Part shown: positions 27,740-36,971 of the stretch, piece by piece | Layout of the letters: every line of letters begins with the position of its first letter | How positions within the stretch are numbered: the stretch's first letter is position 1 | DNA from: Komagataella phaffii GS115 | Taxonomy: Eukaryota; Ascomycota; Pichiomycetes; Pichiales; Pichiaceae | Direction of reading: 5' to 3' | DNA: 64,000 bases | Assembly (NCBI RefSeq): GCF_000027005.1 | Contig: NC_012963.1 | Span: 1,054,001 to 1,118,000 of the forward strand | Translations under genes and position numbers: made by a program | The notes under the pieces: generated by a model | Databases searched by the model: none | Told to the model about the DNA's origin: nothing | Seen by the model: only the letters and a program-made list of their open reading frames with translations

Positions 27740-28438
27740 ATGTTAGAAACTGTGTATCAAGTTCCCATGGAATGCTCCTCATGTGTCGAGTCGGTGAAGA
27801 ATTCTTTGAAGATGATTCCAGAACTGGAAAAGCTGGACATCAATTTGCGAGATAATAAAGTCGTTGTCGGTGGTAGAGTTGCCCCATCTCAAGTGGTCTC
27901 CCAGTTACAAAAGATCGGTAAAGATGCGGTCATCCGTGGAACTGGGTCTCCCAACTCAGCTGCTGTATGCATTTTGGAATCATTCAAACCGGAGCATCGT
28001 GCCAACCCTGTGAAGGGATTGTTGAGAATGGTAGCTGTCTCCCCCAGCGAAATGCTCATTGACTTCACCGTGGACGGCGTGTCCAAAGCTGGTACGTATT
28101 GGCCCAGTATAAGAACATCAGGTAATCTTACAGAGGGTGCCAAATCAACAGGATCGATATTTTTCCAATTGCAGCAAATCAATATCACAGAGAAAGCCGC
28201 AGAAGGTTTCAAAGGCCAATATTTCATTTCGGTCCCATTGAAGATTACAGACTTAATCGGTAGGTCTGTAGTTGTTGGTGATGGTAAAGGGTACGACGAT
28301 GTCTCTGATAGCTCCCTGGTAGGAGTCATTGCTAGATCAGCTGGTGTTTGGGAGAATGACAAACAGGTTTGCAGTTGTACAGGAAAGACCGTTTGGCAAG
28401 AACGGAGAGATGTCAAAGACCATGGATTAACAGTATGA
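27740..28438 (+). CDS. CCS1: Copper chaperone for superoxide dismutase
   Basis: The 232-residue protein has three parts. An Atx1-like domain (1-70) carries the MECSSC copper motif. A SOD-like middle domain lacks most of the SOD copper ligands. A short tail has the CSC (CxC) motif near residue 212, which is needed to pass copper and form the SOD1 disulfide. It loads copper into Sod1 in the cytosol and mitochondrial intermembrane space. It is divergent from IMP2, another intermembrane-space related gene. Confidence 0.94.
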   Translation: MLETVYQVPMECSSCVESVKNSLKMIPELEKLDINLRDNKVVVGGRVAPSQVVSQLQKIGKDAVIRGTGSPNSAAVCILESFKPEHRANPVKGLLRMVAVSPSEMLIDFTVDGVSKAGTYWPSIRTSGNLTEGAKSTGSIFFQLQQINITEKAAEGFKGQYFISVPLKITDLIGRSVVVGDGKGYDDVSDSSLVGVIARSAGVWENDKQVCSCTGKTVWQERRDVKDHGLTV

Positions 28439-28501
28439 GTTTATCTATTAATAATTACATGAATTGCGGGGTTATTGTTTGTAAATGTGTTGTAGTGGTG
28501 A

Positions 28502-28825
28502 CTAGTTGCCTTCGTTATTTGGAGGCTTCAGCGGGTCGGCATTTTGCTCCAACTCCAAAGCTTTCTCCTTCTGTGCGAGCAATTCGTCAAGAATGTCATC
28601 CTGATTGTCATCATCCAGCACCAGAGCCACATCTTTGGGACTCCTTGAGTAGAAAACAAATAAAGCAAGAATCATAAGTATTAGCGTGTACGCCATTAGC
28701 TTTTTCCTATTCGTGTTAAAAACATTCTTTGGTAGTTTATCAATCTGATGTTTTTTCACTGGTTTCAGATGATAAGGCTGAGGCAGCTCATATTTGGAGT
28801 TCTTCTGAAAATAAGCTCCGTGCAT
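28502..28825 (-). CDS. Orphan single-pass membrane protein
   Basis: I do not recognise this 107-residue protein. It has a basic N-terminal half, one strong membrane segment (about residues 43-60, LMAYTLILMILALFVFY), and an acidic C-terminal tail with a helical stretch (DDILDELLAQKEKALELEQ). The charge pattern suggests the N-terminus is cytosolic, so it would be a type II protein. It is probably a real gene: the frame fills the space between CCS1 and the YET gene, and its sequence is compositionally like its neighbours. Function unknown. Confidence 0.65.
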   Translation of the reverse strand: MHGAYFQKNSKYELPQPYHLKPVKKHQIDKLPKNVFNTNRKKLMAYTLILMILALFVFYSRSPKDVALVLDDDNQDDILDELLAQKEKALELEQNADPLKPPNNEGN

Positions 28826-29169
28826 TTGACTGTTTGTACGAGATGGTGGACCGATGGCTGTGAGTTAGAATGTTAAGATTTTCGAGCTGATATTTATACC
28901 GTTAGGTAAGTTCGAGGCTACTTAAACTATGTATATTAAGAGGGAACCGAACACATAGGCAAAATTTGGGGGCAGTAAGTGCCTGGGAATGAAATCTGGT
29001 TAGATGAATGAGGTAACTATATCCAGTGTTAATATGTGCTTTCCGTCACTGTAAGGTGGATTGAAATTTGCAGACTTGATGATCTTTGCTAGTGTAGTCT
29101 AACCCCCAAGTTTACCCTTAGTCCACGTCAAATGATAATACTATGAAAAAAAAAAAGAACAAAGCAACC
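28826..29169 (-). promoter_or_regulatory. Upstream region of the orphan gene, 3' of the YET gene
   Basis: Both flanking genes are on the minus strand. The stretch is A/T-rich with a 10-base A run (29144-29156 area) near the YET stop. I see no gene or RNA. Confidence 0.35.
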
Positions 29170-29724
29170 CTACTCGTCCTTCTTGTTGCTCTTCTCCTCC
29201 GGAGTTAGCTCGTTGTAGGATTTGGTCAAATTTTCAAGTTGCCTTTTCAATCCCTCAATTTGGACATCCTTTGATTTGATCTCCTCTTTCAATTTCTGCA
29301 GATCCAACGTAGTGTGTTCTACCTTAGCAACCTTTGACAACTTCTCCTCGTTCCTCAGAATCTGATTGATCAAGTTGATAATACACTTTATAGAAGCAGC
29401 ATAGAACAAGGTAGCACCCGTAATATACATATTTCTTTGGTTGTAAAACTTTTTCATATAAGCCTGCTGGTTAACGGCAGCATCGTAGTTGGATACCGGT
29501 GTATGTCTAGCAGAGTTAACTGATCTAAACGAGTCGATAAAGAAAAGACCTACCAAACCCAAAACGATGTACGTAGTCACATTACAAGTAGGCTTCCTTG
29601 CTGTCCAATTGAACAACCTAACAACCGATCTTCGAACGTTAGACCCAAGAGGAAGAACCAGAAGGGTGATAATGAACATTTCACCCATCAGGATGCCGAA
29701 GATAATGGACAGTTGAAGTGACAT
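29170..29724 (-). CDS. YET3: BAP31-like ER protein (YET family)
   Basis: The 184-residue protein has three N-terminal membrane segments (about 5-25, 46-64 and 100-120). A cytosolic coiled coil (about 130-175, LQKLKEEIKSKDVQIEGLKRQ) follows, and a lysine-rich end, the BAP31 layout. BAP31 proteins are ER export or sorting factors. In Saccharomyces, Yet1 and Yet3 form a complex at the translocon and affect inositol regulation. Which of YET1/2/3 is the closest relative cannot be settled by eye, so the symbol is tentative. The location near CCS1 and MIH1 resembles the Saccharomyces YET2 locus. Confidence 0.8.
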   Translation of the reverse strand: MSLQLSIIFGILMGEMFIITLLVLPLGSNVRRSVVRLFNWTARKPTCNVTTYIVLGLVGLFFIDSFRSVNSARHTPVSNYDAAVNQQAYMKKFYNQRNMYITGATLFYAASIKCIINLINQILRNEEKLSKVAKVEHTTLDLQKLKEEIKSKDVQIEGLKRQLENLTKSYNELTPEEKSNKKDE

Positions 29725-29850
29725 GATGATTTTGCTTTAGGTGAAGAAGGAAAGAGGCAAAAGGAATATCGCGCGAGCCATCTGAATTTCTACGTTTGGT
29801 GATTTCTTCTCATACAATATAGATTAAGAAAATCTATGAAAAAATTCTGA

Positions 29851-30849
29851 TTACAGGAAGCCGCCAAAACCCGAACTTCCTCCCCCTGGGGGACCTTTTC
29901 CTTGAGGTGTTCCTCCTGGTAGCCCGAAGGGTGTAGGGTCGTCATATCTACTTCCTGGGGGATGCCTCAAATTTGGCTGCCTTTCATTAGGGTTAAAAAT
30001 AGGGTGGTTCAATGAGGGATACATTCCATGTCCTTCTGTTTGTAGATCGCTAGCAAAAGGCGATAGTGAAGGGTGAGCCCCTCCAGGAGGCAACCTATCA
30101 CCCTCTCCAATTGGTGGAGGCCCTGATGGTGGGCGGAAATTCGAAGCTACAGGATCATCCAGTAACTGATATTCGTCTGTAAATTGTGGGGGAGCTTCTC
30201 CTAGTGGTGGCGATATTGGATTTGTTTCTCTTAAGCGGCTAAAACTACTCTCTCCAGTCTGGGTTTGTTCAGCTGGCTTTGGATCTTCCGTTGACTTCGG
30301 AATTGGCTCGCTTGTGATCAGACTGGCATTGATTATCCTAGTCTCTATGATATCACCCAACAGTACTAGGAGTATACTGTTGTTATCAAGTTTTGTAACA
30401 ATACCTTTTGTTCCGCCAACATCAATTTCCCGACTCTCCAATGGCTTCGAGCTGTGCCATTTTGCTACGTATTCCTCCAGCTTGTCCATAATTATTTCAA
30501 AGATAATTTTATCGGGAAAAGCAATTGATACGGAGTTCTTAGACGGGGAAACTTTCAGGTTAAAGGGGATGAGACCCTTTCGAGCGTGATCGCCCTCTTC
30601 TCCCGCCTAGAAAAATCCAGAAGGAGTGTGTGTGATGCTTGGGGGTTGGTTGCTAATCAGGTAGTCGCAACCCAAATCAGCCGGCAACAAGCTAGAATTT
30701 ACATCTAAAGCTTTCAAATAACCCTCTAACGATTCAATTAATCGTTTTTCCCATTGGTACACACCGAGCCTTATAGTCTTATCTGAATCTACAAAAATAC
30801 CAAGGAAGAGAGTAGTGCTTCAACCAACAAAAAGCCTACCTGTGTCCAT
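29851..30849 (-). CDS. FUB1: PI31-like proteasome regulator Fub1, probably three exons
   Basis: The secure part is 29851-30489: a short beta-rich segment followed by a Pro/Gly-rich tail (SRYDDPTPFGLPGG, ending GFGGFL) typical of PI31, which binds the 20S proteasome. From the Met at 30489 the protein would be 212 residues and lose the start of its N-terminal domain. The frame stays open upstream without a Met to a TAG at 30607-30609. My preferred model is exons 30840-30849, 30703-30788 and 29851-30606 with introns 30789-30839 and 30607-30702, giving 283 residues. The second acceptor (TTTTTCTAG) is good; both donors (GTAGGC, GTAAAT) are weak. The start is therefore uncertain, the identity less so. 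Confidence 0.7.
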
Positions 30850-30923
30850 TCTTTATCTCCTACAAGTATAATATAAATACCAGAGACCCACAAAATCAGT
30901 AATCGATTCACAATTGGCCTATT

Positions 30924-31793
30924 ATGACAACAACTGTGCCAATCATTTACTCATTCAAAGAATTGAATGGGGTGGCGGAAGCCGTGTCTGACCATATAAT
31001 TGCTACCCAGAATAGAACCCTTTTTGGAGACATACGGAAAGATAGTGGCGATGTGCCAGCAACAAATGAATCAACGACCAAAGTTACCACAAAGAAGAAA
31101 AAAGATACTCGTCCGAAGAGATTCAAGATAGCTCTATCTGGAGGTTCCCTGATTCAAGTTTTGAATGAAGGATTGCTAAAACGGGAAGACGTATTATGGG
31201 ATAAATGGGATGTTTACTTTGCGGATGAAAGATTAGTACCGTTTGACTCCCCGGAGTCGAATTATGGATTAGCCAAAAGAAAGCTTTTTGATCTTCTGCC
31301 AGAAGACAAGAAACCAACCATTTACCACATAGACGAATCCCTGATCAATGATCCACAAGAATGTGCTGATAGTTACGAAAAGACTCTCATTAAAGGGTTT
31401 GCTAACAAAGACTCCGTGAAACTGCCCATGTTTGACCTATTATTGTTGGGTTGTGCGCCCGACGGGCATATTGCTTCTCTATTCCCTAATCATGGAGAAA
31501 CTTTAAGAGAGAAATACGCTTGGGTCGTTCCAGTTGAGAATGCACCTGTGGGACCCAAAACCAGAATCACGTTAACAATTCCAGTCATTTGTCATTCACA
31601 CCAGGTCACCTTTGTTGTTGAAGGTGCTGTAAAGGCTCCTGTGCTGAAGACCATCATGGAAAGACCCGAAAAGGGTCTACCATCCAGTATTGTGAACGAA
31701 GGCGCTGCAAGTAGAGTTGCTTGGTTTGTAGATGATGAGGCATTGAATGACGTTTCAGTTACGAAGAAAAAGTACAAGTTCTTGGTGGAATGA
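30924..31793 (+). CDS. SOL3: 6-phosphogluconolactonase
   Basis: The 289-residue protein has the family motifs ALSGGSL (near residue 70), WDVYFADERLVP, ESNYGLAKRKL and LLLGCAPDGHIASLFP. This is the Sol/DevB type 6-phosphogluconolactonase, the second step of the oxidative pentose phosphate pathway, acting in the cytosol. A Lys-rich insert (TTKKKKDTRPKRFK) precedes the core. Yeasts have SOL1-4 paralogues; SOL3/SOL4 carry the activity, so SOL3 is a functional label rather than proven orthology. A TATA-like TATAATATAAATA lies about 50 bases upstream. Confidence 0.88.
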   Translation: MTTTVPIIYSFKELNGVAEAVSDHIIATQNRTLFGDIRKDSGDVPATNESTTKVTTKKKKDTRPKRFKIALSGGSLIQVLNEGLLKREDVLWDKWDVYFADERLVPFDSPESNYGLAKRKLFDLLPEDKKPTIYHIDESLINDPQECADSYEKTLIKGFANKDSVKLPMFDLLLLGCAPDGHIASLFPNHGETLREKYAWVVPVENAPVGPKTRITLTIPVICHSHQVTFVVEGAVKAPVLKTIMERPEKGLPSSIVNEGAASRVAWFVDDEALNDVSVTKKKYKFLVE

Positions 31794-32193
31794 ATTTCTC
31801 TTTATGTACTTGATATATGGTCATTCGTTCGGATGATCTTATTTTTTTTTATTTCCTTGCCAGAGACCCCAGAATTTTAATACATCGATGAGACTAGCCC
31901 GTTATTACTGAACAAGAACACACGACCAAAGAAACAAATATTCCGGTACTCATTTGAAGGTTAATCTGCAGCTGTTCAGTTTGAGATTGCCTTTTGTTTT
32001 TGACAACCTAGTGTTATTTTACTGCTTGAACGTTTATAGCCGCAAGTCTATCCTGGCCAGATATGTAGTTTTTAATCACTTTCACAGCTTCTGATACTAT
32101 CTGTCGTTCCTCCTTCGCGAATAGAGTGCTAGCTAGGGTATTAGCTATAACCTTGTGCCCCATCCCTTCCCTTCCAACCTTCGTATCAAAACA
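31794..32193. other. Gap between SOL3 and the LMBR1-family gene
   Basis: This holds the SOL3 3' end (T-rich run near 31841-31852) and the promoter of the next gene. On the minus strand a small frame starting at 32163 looks protein-like; see findings. Nothing else is supported. Confidence 0.4.
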
Positions 32194-33765
32194 ATGTGGA
32201 TATGGCTGACGTTTTCATTGGTTGCCACGTTATTGTTGGCAATTCTCTTCATCCGTCGATACATTGATTACAGAGAAGTTTCACTCCCATTGCTGGCGAC
32301 CTTGACACTCTCAATTTATCTGCCATTGTCAATTGTGTTCCTATTACCCTTGGACATATATAATGGTGGATCTGAATCTGAGGGCAAGATCATTTATCGG
32401 ATGTGGCAGTTGAACTATTGGTTGACCTTTTTGTTGACATGGGCTCTGTTGCCGTTCTTCCAATATTACACAAGATCCGGTTATTATGATGCTAAAGATA
32501 AGGCTACAGATAGTATCAACAAATTGATTCGATACCAATTGGCGTTGCTAACAGTGGGGTTCTCTATTTTGGCTTATTGCTTGCTAACAGGGAAATTCAA
32601 ACTTAAGAGCTTGAAGTCTATTGTAATTACTTGTTCACATATCTACTCACTGACCATAGCACTGTGGATGATGAGCCATGGGTTGATTAGTATTCCAAAA
32701 TCTATTTATAGACGCAGTTCCGTGGATGTCAACCAACTTTACCTCAAAATTCCAAGTCTTTCCACCTCCAAGCACGATCACTTGTTGAATTACAAAGATG
32801 TTTGTTACAAGATAATGAAATATCCGAGAAACCCAGAAAATTCGGAATGGTTGGATTCTTTAATCGATAAAATTCCGGCCAGTATCAGAACAGAGTCCAA
32901 TCATTCTGTGTTGATAGACGGTGCCGACTCTGAAAGTCTGGTCAAACTTTCAGAGAATTTGAGCATTTACAAACATAAATATTTGGAAGCTCTGAACCAA
33001 TTCAGCGAAACTATGGATGAAGCCCTGAAATGGGAAGAGATATTAGACAGTAAGAATTCGGGAAGTTCAGTACTAATTTTCCAACATCAACCAGATCATA
33101 TATTCAACAAATTTCCCCGTTTTAATTATGTTTACTACAATCATTTGAGATACCATGTTCATGTGTTGGCAGGTGTTCTAAGTTTACTAATCTCCATGGT
33201 AATTGTACAATCGGAAACATTCCACTCAACAAGAGCTTCTCTTTTAAAATACATAATCAATTTGAACTTCCATACAAGACTAAATTCAGTGACCGTGTTC
33301 TGTTTCCTATCTTATATGGTAGTTGTCACACTATTGACCTTGACTCAAGTTAAAGTGTTCAACATCTACAAAATTTCTCCTCACGGGAACTCCAATCCTT
33401 CAAGTTTTATTTTCTTTCTCACATATGCATCTAGGTTGACTATCCCACTTTCTTACAATTTTACAATGCTACTTTCCAACGATTCGTCGCAATTTCAAAA
33501 GTTCCTAGGTGAATCTATCAAATTAATTAAGGCCGGAGAAGTTATCAACGATATTCTTCCGCGTCTTATTATTGTGCCAATTATTCTGGAGCTATACAAC
33601 GTTTACGGAAAATTGAACCAGTGGATAAGAAATATCCTATTCTTAGATGATGATTTCGACCTCCAATTTGATGAATCTGAACCACTCAATCGAGATGACA
33701 GCATAATCGCTAGATCTAAACAGATCATAGAAAGAGAACTTAGAGTAAGACAGGCTCATGTGTAG
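32194..33765 (+). CDS. LMBR1-domain (LMBD2-like) membrane protein
   Basis: The protein has about nine membrane segments: five in the first 190 residues, then a cytosolic loop of about 150 residues with a coiled part, then four more. The end is a hydrophilic tail. Motifs such as WQLNYWLTFLLTWALLPFFQYY and the loop position fit LMBR1/LMBD2 proteins, which in animals tune G-protein-coupled receptor signalling. I chose the Met at 32194 (MWIWLTF), directly before the first membrane segment; the longer frame from 32155 begins with GTG. I know of no Saccharomyces counterpart. Function in yeasts is not established. Confidence 0.78.
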   Translation: MWIWLTFSLVATLLLAILFIRRYIDYREVSLPLLATLTLSIYLPLSIVFLLPLDIYNGGSESEGKIIYRMWQLNYWLTFLLTWALLPFFQYYTRSGYYDAKDKATDSINKLIRYQLALLTVGFSILAYCLLTGKFKLKSLKSIVITCSHIYSLTIALWMMSHGLISIPKSIYRRSSVDVNQLYLKIPSLSTSKHDHLLNYKDVCYKIMKYPRNPENSEWLDSLIDKIPASIRTESNHSVLIDGADSESLVKLSENLSIYKHKYLEALNQFSETMDEALKWEEILDSKNSGSSVLIFQHQPDHIFNKFPRFNYVYYNHLRYHVHVLAGVLSLLISMVIVQSETFHSTRASLLKYIINLNFHTRLNSVTVFCFLSYMVVVTLLTLTQVKVFNIYKISPHGNSNPSSFIFFLTYASRLTIPLSYNFTMLLSNDSSQFQKFLGESIKLIKAGEVINDILPRLIIVPIILELYNVYGKLNQWIRNILFLDDDFDLQFDESEPLNRDDSIIARSKQIIERELRVRQAHV

Positions 33766-33997
33766 GATTGAATTAACAATTAACTATAGAATGTACTCTT
33801 TTTTTGCCGATGCTCCTTCCTTTGCTCCATGTAACATTCGTAACTCCGATCTTTGAATCTCCTCAACACTTCCCTGGCCGGAGATGCAAATCTCCGAAAT
33901 TTACTATCTTAATCCCTTTCGAGAAAGATGCGTTTCAACATCCACCAATTAACCTAAAACTACCTAAAACTACGAGAAAGGGGCCATTTCAAGGATA

Positions 33998-35533
33998 ATG
34001 GCAAACGCAGTAAAGGTTCGCCGTTTGTCTCAGTACTTGAGCGTTCGAATAAAAGGTAGTAAGAACACATTAAAAGTAAACCTGAGCAAAGTACCGTCCA
34101 ATTATGGCTACTATACTTCTAGATGTAACAGGTTGTATAATGAAGACAATTTCAATGTGGCAATCATAAACAGAGCTTTCCCGCCCAAATCTGAGGTTAC
34201 TATTGCCATTGGTGATGATGCAAATGAAGAACTAGATAATAGAGCCGACGATAAGTTGGTTCCCTTTGAAAAGGAGAACGATAAAGTGGACGGTAAAATG
34301 GTCAAGGTGTTTAACTTTAACATTTTTGATGGACATGGAGGGGATGAGTGTAGTCGATATTTGGCTACTCATTTAAGTGACAACATAGAAAATTATAAGA
34401 TAAGCAGTGGGTCAATCGAGAAGCTTTTCAAAGGATATGTCAAGTCTATTGGTGGATATTGGCGTAGATGGTACAAAAGATTGAATCGCCATCTCTCTGA
34501 AGTTTTGAAATGTGATCTTGATGAAGGCAAAGACTTTAATTATGAGTCTCCCAATCAAAAGAATACGATCAAACAATTGTACACGAATAGTTCTGAAAAC
34601 AAGCCTATATGGCAGTCGAAAAGTATCATGGAATCACTGAACAGTCATGACTATTTTATCTTACAAGTTTACTTATCGTTTCTTTACACAGATTATCAAT
34701 TCCTAACACACGAACATGATCCGGAAAAGAATGGGCACCACTCAGGGTCGACCTGTTCAAGCGTTTTTCTTTACACTTTAGATCCAAACCCTGGCATTGT
34801 TCTTCAAGCTACCGATTTCTCTCATGTGAAAACGGGTAATGACAGAGGTGACAATCTGCCCTTTGATGATGTATTCTTCTATGAACAGAACGCGTTGAGT
34901 AAGCTAGTGGTTGCTCATGTTGGAGATACAAGAGTAGTGTTGTGTGATAAAAACGGACTGGCCCACCCACTAACACATAGCCACCACCCTTCTAATCCAA
35001 TCGAAAGCAGACGTCTTTCAAGGTTTTCTGCAGGGTTAATGATGACGGATTCTTTTGGAGAAGAAAGGTTCATCAACTTTGCCAATACTAGATCGTTTGG
35101 AGATCTTACAGCCAAAAACAAGGGGGTGTCCGCAGAGCCTGAAATATCCCAATACCTCATAGGAAATTCGACTAAACTGCAAGCATACAAAGATCAAAAT
35201 TCTGATTTGATTGCAAGTAAAGAGATACGAGACTTTGGAGGGAATGAGTGCTTTTTAGCACTTGTAACCGATGGAGTCACAGATCACTTATCAGACCAGG
35301 AGATTGTAGATTTGGTCATGACAACTACCAATAATAAAGGACTTTTGAGAGGAACACCTCATGAGGCTGCCAAAGAAGTCATTAAATTCGTGGAGTGCGT
35401 TGGAGGTGATGACAATGCCACATGTAACATAATCAAATTGAACGGTTGGGGTAATTGGCCGATGATGGACCGAACGGGTAAGCTAAGAGAGGACAAAATG
35501 ATGCAAGGCGGAAGAGCAAGGTTAGATAGGTAG
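33998..35533 (+). CDS. PTC6: PP2C-type protein phosphatase Ptc6
   Basis: The 511-residue protein has PP2C motifs: RLYNEDNF near residue 44, FDGHGGDECS near 110, VAHVGDTRVVL near 305, ESRRLSRF, and VTDGVTDHLSDQEIV near 425. A late GGDDNATCNII motif supplies the last metal-binding Asp. The N-terminus (GYYTSRCNRLYNEDNF) matches Saccharomyces Ptc6, a mitochondrial phosphatase acting on pyruvate dehydrogenase and linked to mitophagy. The first about 30 residues are basic and lack acidic residues, as in a mitochondrial presequence. FUB1 and a SOL gene lie nearby here and on Saccharomyces chromosome III. Confidence 0.9.
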   Translation: MANAVKVRRLSQYLSVRIKGSKNTLKVNLSKVPSNYGYYTSRCNRLYNEDNFNVAIINRAFPPKSEVTIAIGDDANEELDNRADDKLVPFEKENDKVDGKMVKVFNFNIFDGHGGDECSRYLATHLSDNIENYKISSGSIEKLFKGYVKSIGGYWRRWYKRLNRHLSEVLKCDLDEGKDFNYESPNQKNTIKQLYTNSSENKPIWQSKSIMESLNSHDYFILQVYLSFLYTDYQFLTHEHDPEKNGHHSGSTCSSVFLYTLDPNPGIVLQATDFSHVKTGNDRGDNLPFDDVFFYEQNALSKLVVAHVGDTRVVLCDKNGLAHPLTHSHHPSNPIESRRLSRFSAGLMMTDSFGEERFINFANTRSFGDLTAKNKGVSAEPEISQYLIGNSTKLQAYKDQNSDLIASKEIRDFGGNECFLALVTDGVTDHLSDQEIVDLVMTTTNNKGLLRGTPHEAAKEVIKFVECVGGDDNATCNIIKLNGWGNWPMMDRTGKLREDKMMQGGRARLDR

Positions 35534-35751
35534 TGTTAAAAAGTTGTATATTATTAATGGCGGGGCAGAATGCTCTCAGTCTCAACTTTTGATGATTGCG
35601 CGGGATTAAAAAATCATGCACACCGGAAAAACTTATCCCAAATGTATGTACCCCACGTAATCCGTTGTAGTTCCACCAAAGAATTTAAAACGTACTTCCC
35701 GCCCAATAATCTGTTCCCTTTCCCGCTTCATTACACTCACTATTATCCAAC

Positions 35752-36798
35752 ATGTCCGATAACCCAAGTGTTATTCTTAAAAGGATTAATGAGATTGTCA
35801 TAGAAGATAGACCAATTCCAGCCATTGAGGATCCTCACTATGTGAAAATAGCAATCAAGAAGACCGGAATTTGTGGTAGTGATGTCCATTTCTACACAGA
35901 TGGATGCTGTGGATCATTCAAACTTGAGTCACCGATGGTTCTTGGGCACGAGTCTGCGGGAATTGTCGTTGAAGTTGGCTCCGAGGTTAAGTCGCTTAGG
36001 GTGGGTGACAAAGTTGCTTGTGAACCGGGTATCCCGTCTCGTTACAGCAATGCCTATAAATCAGGACACTACAATTTGTGTCCAGAGATGGCGTTTGCTG
36101 CTACTCCACCTATTGATGGTACCCTATGTCGCTACTTTTTACTTCCTGAAGATTTCTGCGTCAAGCTTCCTGAACATGTGTCATTAGAGGAAGGTGCATT
36201 AGTAGAACCTTTGAGTGTTGCTGTCCATGCTGCAAGACTTGCGAAGATTACCTTTGGAGACAGTGTAGTAGTTTTTGGAGCTGGNCCTGTTGGTCTGCTG
36301 GTTGCTGCTACGGCTAGAGCTTACGGCGCAACCAACGTTCTCATCGTGGATATTTTCGATGATAAACTGACACTCGCAAAGGACACCTTACAAGTGGCCA
36401 CGCATAGTTTCAACTCAAAGAATGGTATGGATAATCTTTTGGAATCATTTGAAGGAAAGCATCCAAACGTTTCCATTGATTGTACTGGAGTTGAATCGTG
36501 TATTGCGGCAGGTATCAATGCACTGGCTCCAAGGGGAGTGCACGTTCAAGTCGGAATGGGAAAATCCGAATATAACAACTTCCCATTGGGACTTATATGT
36601 GAGAAGGAATGTATCGTAAAGGGTGTTTTCAGATACTGTTACAACGATTACAACTTAGCAGTTGAACTGATAGCTTCAGGAAAAGTCGAAGTGAAAGGAT
36701 TAGTAACCCACAGGTTCAAATTTACCGAAGCAGTAGATGCCTATGATACTGTTAGGCAAGGTAAGGCTATCAAGGCTATCATTGACGGCCCAGAGTAA
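35752..36798 (+). CDS. XYL2: Xylitol dehydrogenase (D-xylulose reductase)
   Basis: The 348-residue protein is a zinc-dependent medium-chain dehydrogenase. The catalytic zinc site uses Cys in KKTGICGSDVHFY, His and Glu in VLGHESAGIV, and a downstream Glu. The segment CEPGIPSRYSNAYKSGHYNLCP lacks the four structural-zinc cysteines, as in fungal xylitol/sorbitol dehydrogenases. The NAD site is VVVFGAGPVGLL followed by VDIFDDKL, where Asp favours NAD over NADP. One base (36285) is N, but GGN is Gly whatever it is. Substrate could be xylitol or sorbitol; the XKS1 gene close by favours xylitol. Confidence 0.88.
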   Translation: MSDNPSVILKRINEIVIEDRPIPAIEDPHYVKIAIKKTGICGSDVHFYTDGCCGSFKLESPMVLGHESAGIVVEVGSEVKSLRVGDKVACEPGIPSRYSNAYKSGHYNLCPEMAFAATPPIDGTLCRYFLLPEDFCVKLPEHVSLEEGALVEPLSVAVHAARLAKITFGDSVVVFGAXPVGLLVAATARAYGATNVLIVDIFDDKLTLAKDTLQVATHSFNSKNGMDNLLESFEGKHPNVSIDCTGVESCIAAGINALAPRGVHVQVGMGKSEYNNFPLGLICEKECIVKGVFRYCYNDYNLAVELIASGKVEVKGLVTHRFKFTEAVDAYDTVRQGKAIKAIIDGPE

Positions 36799-36971
36799 AC
36801 GGAGACATATATAATAATAAAATTGTAAGGTTCTCTTAGCATTGCACCCCACCCTAGGTTTCTTTTTAGACTGTTATGCACTCGAAATTTAGGTGGGTAT
36901 GTGTCGATACTCAATTCTGCACACACCACCAAAATCTGTCGCCTTTCTCTTATATCTCCAACCCGAGTCCA

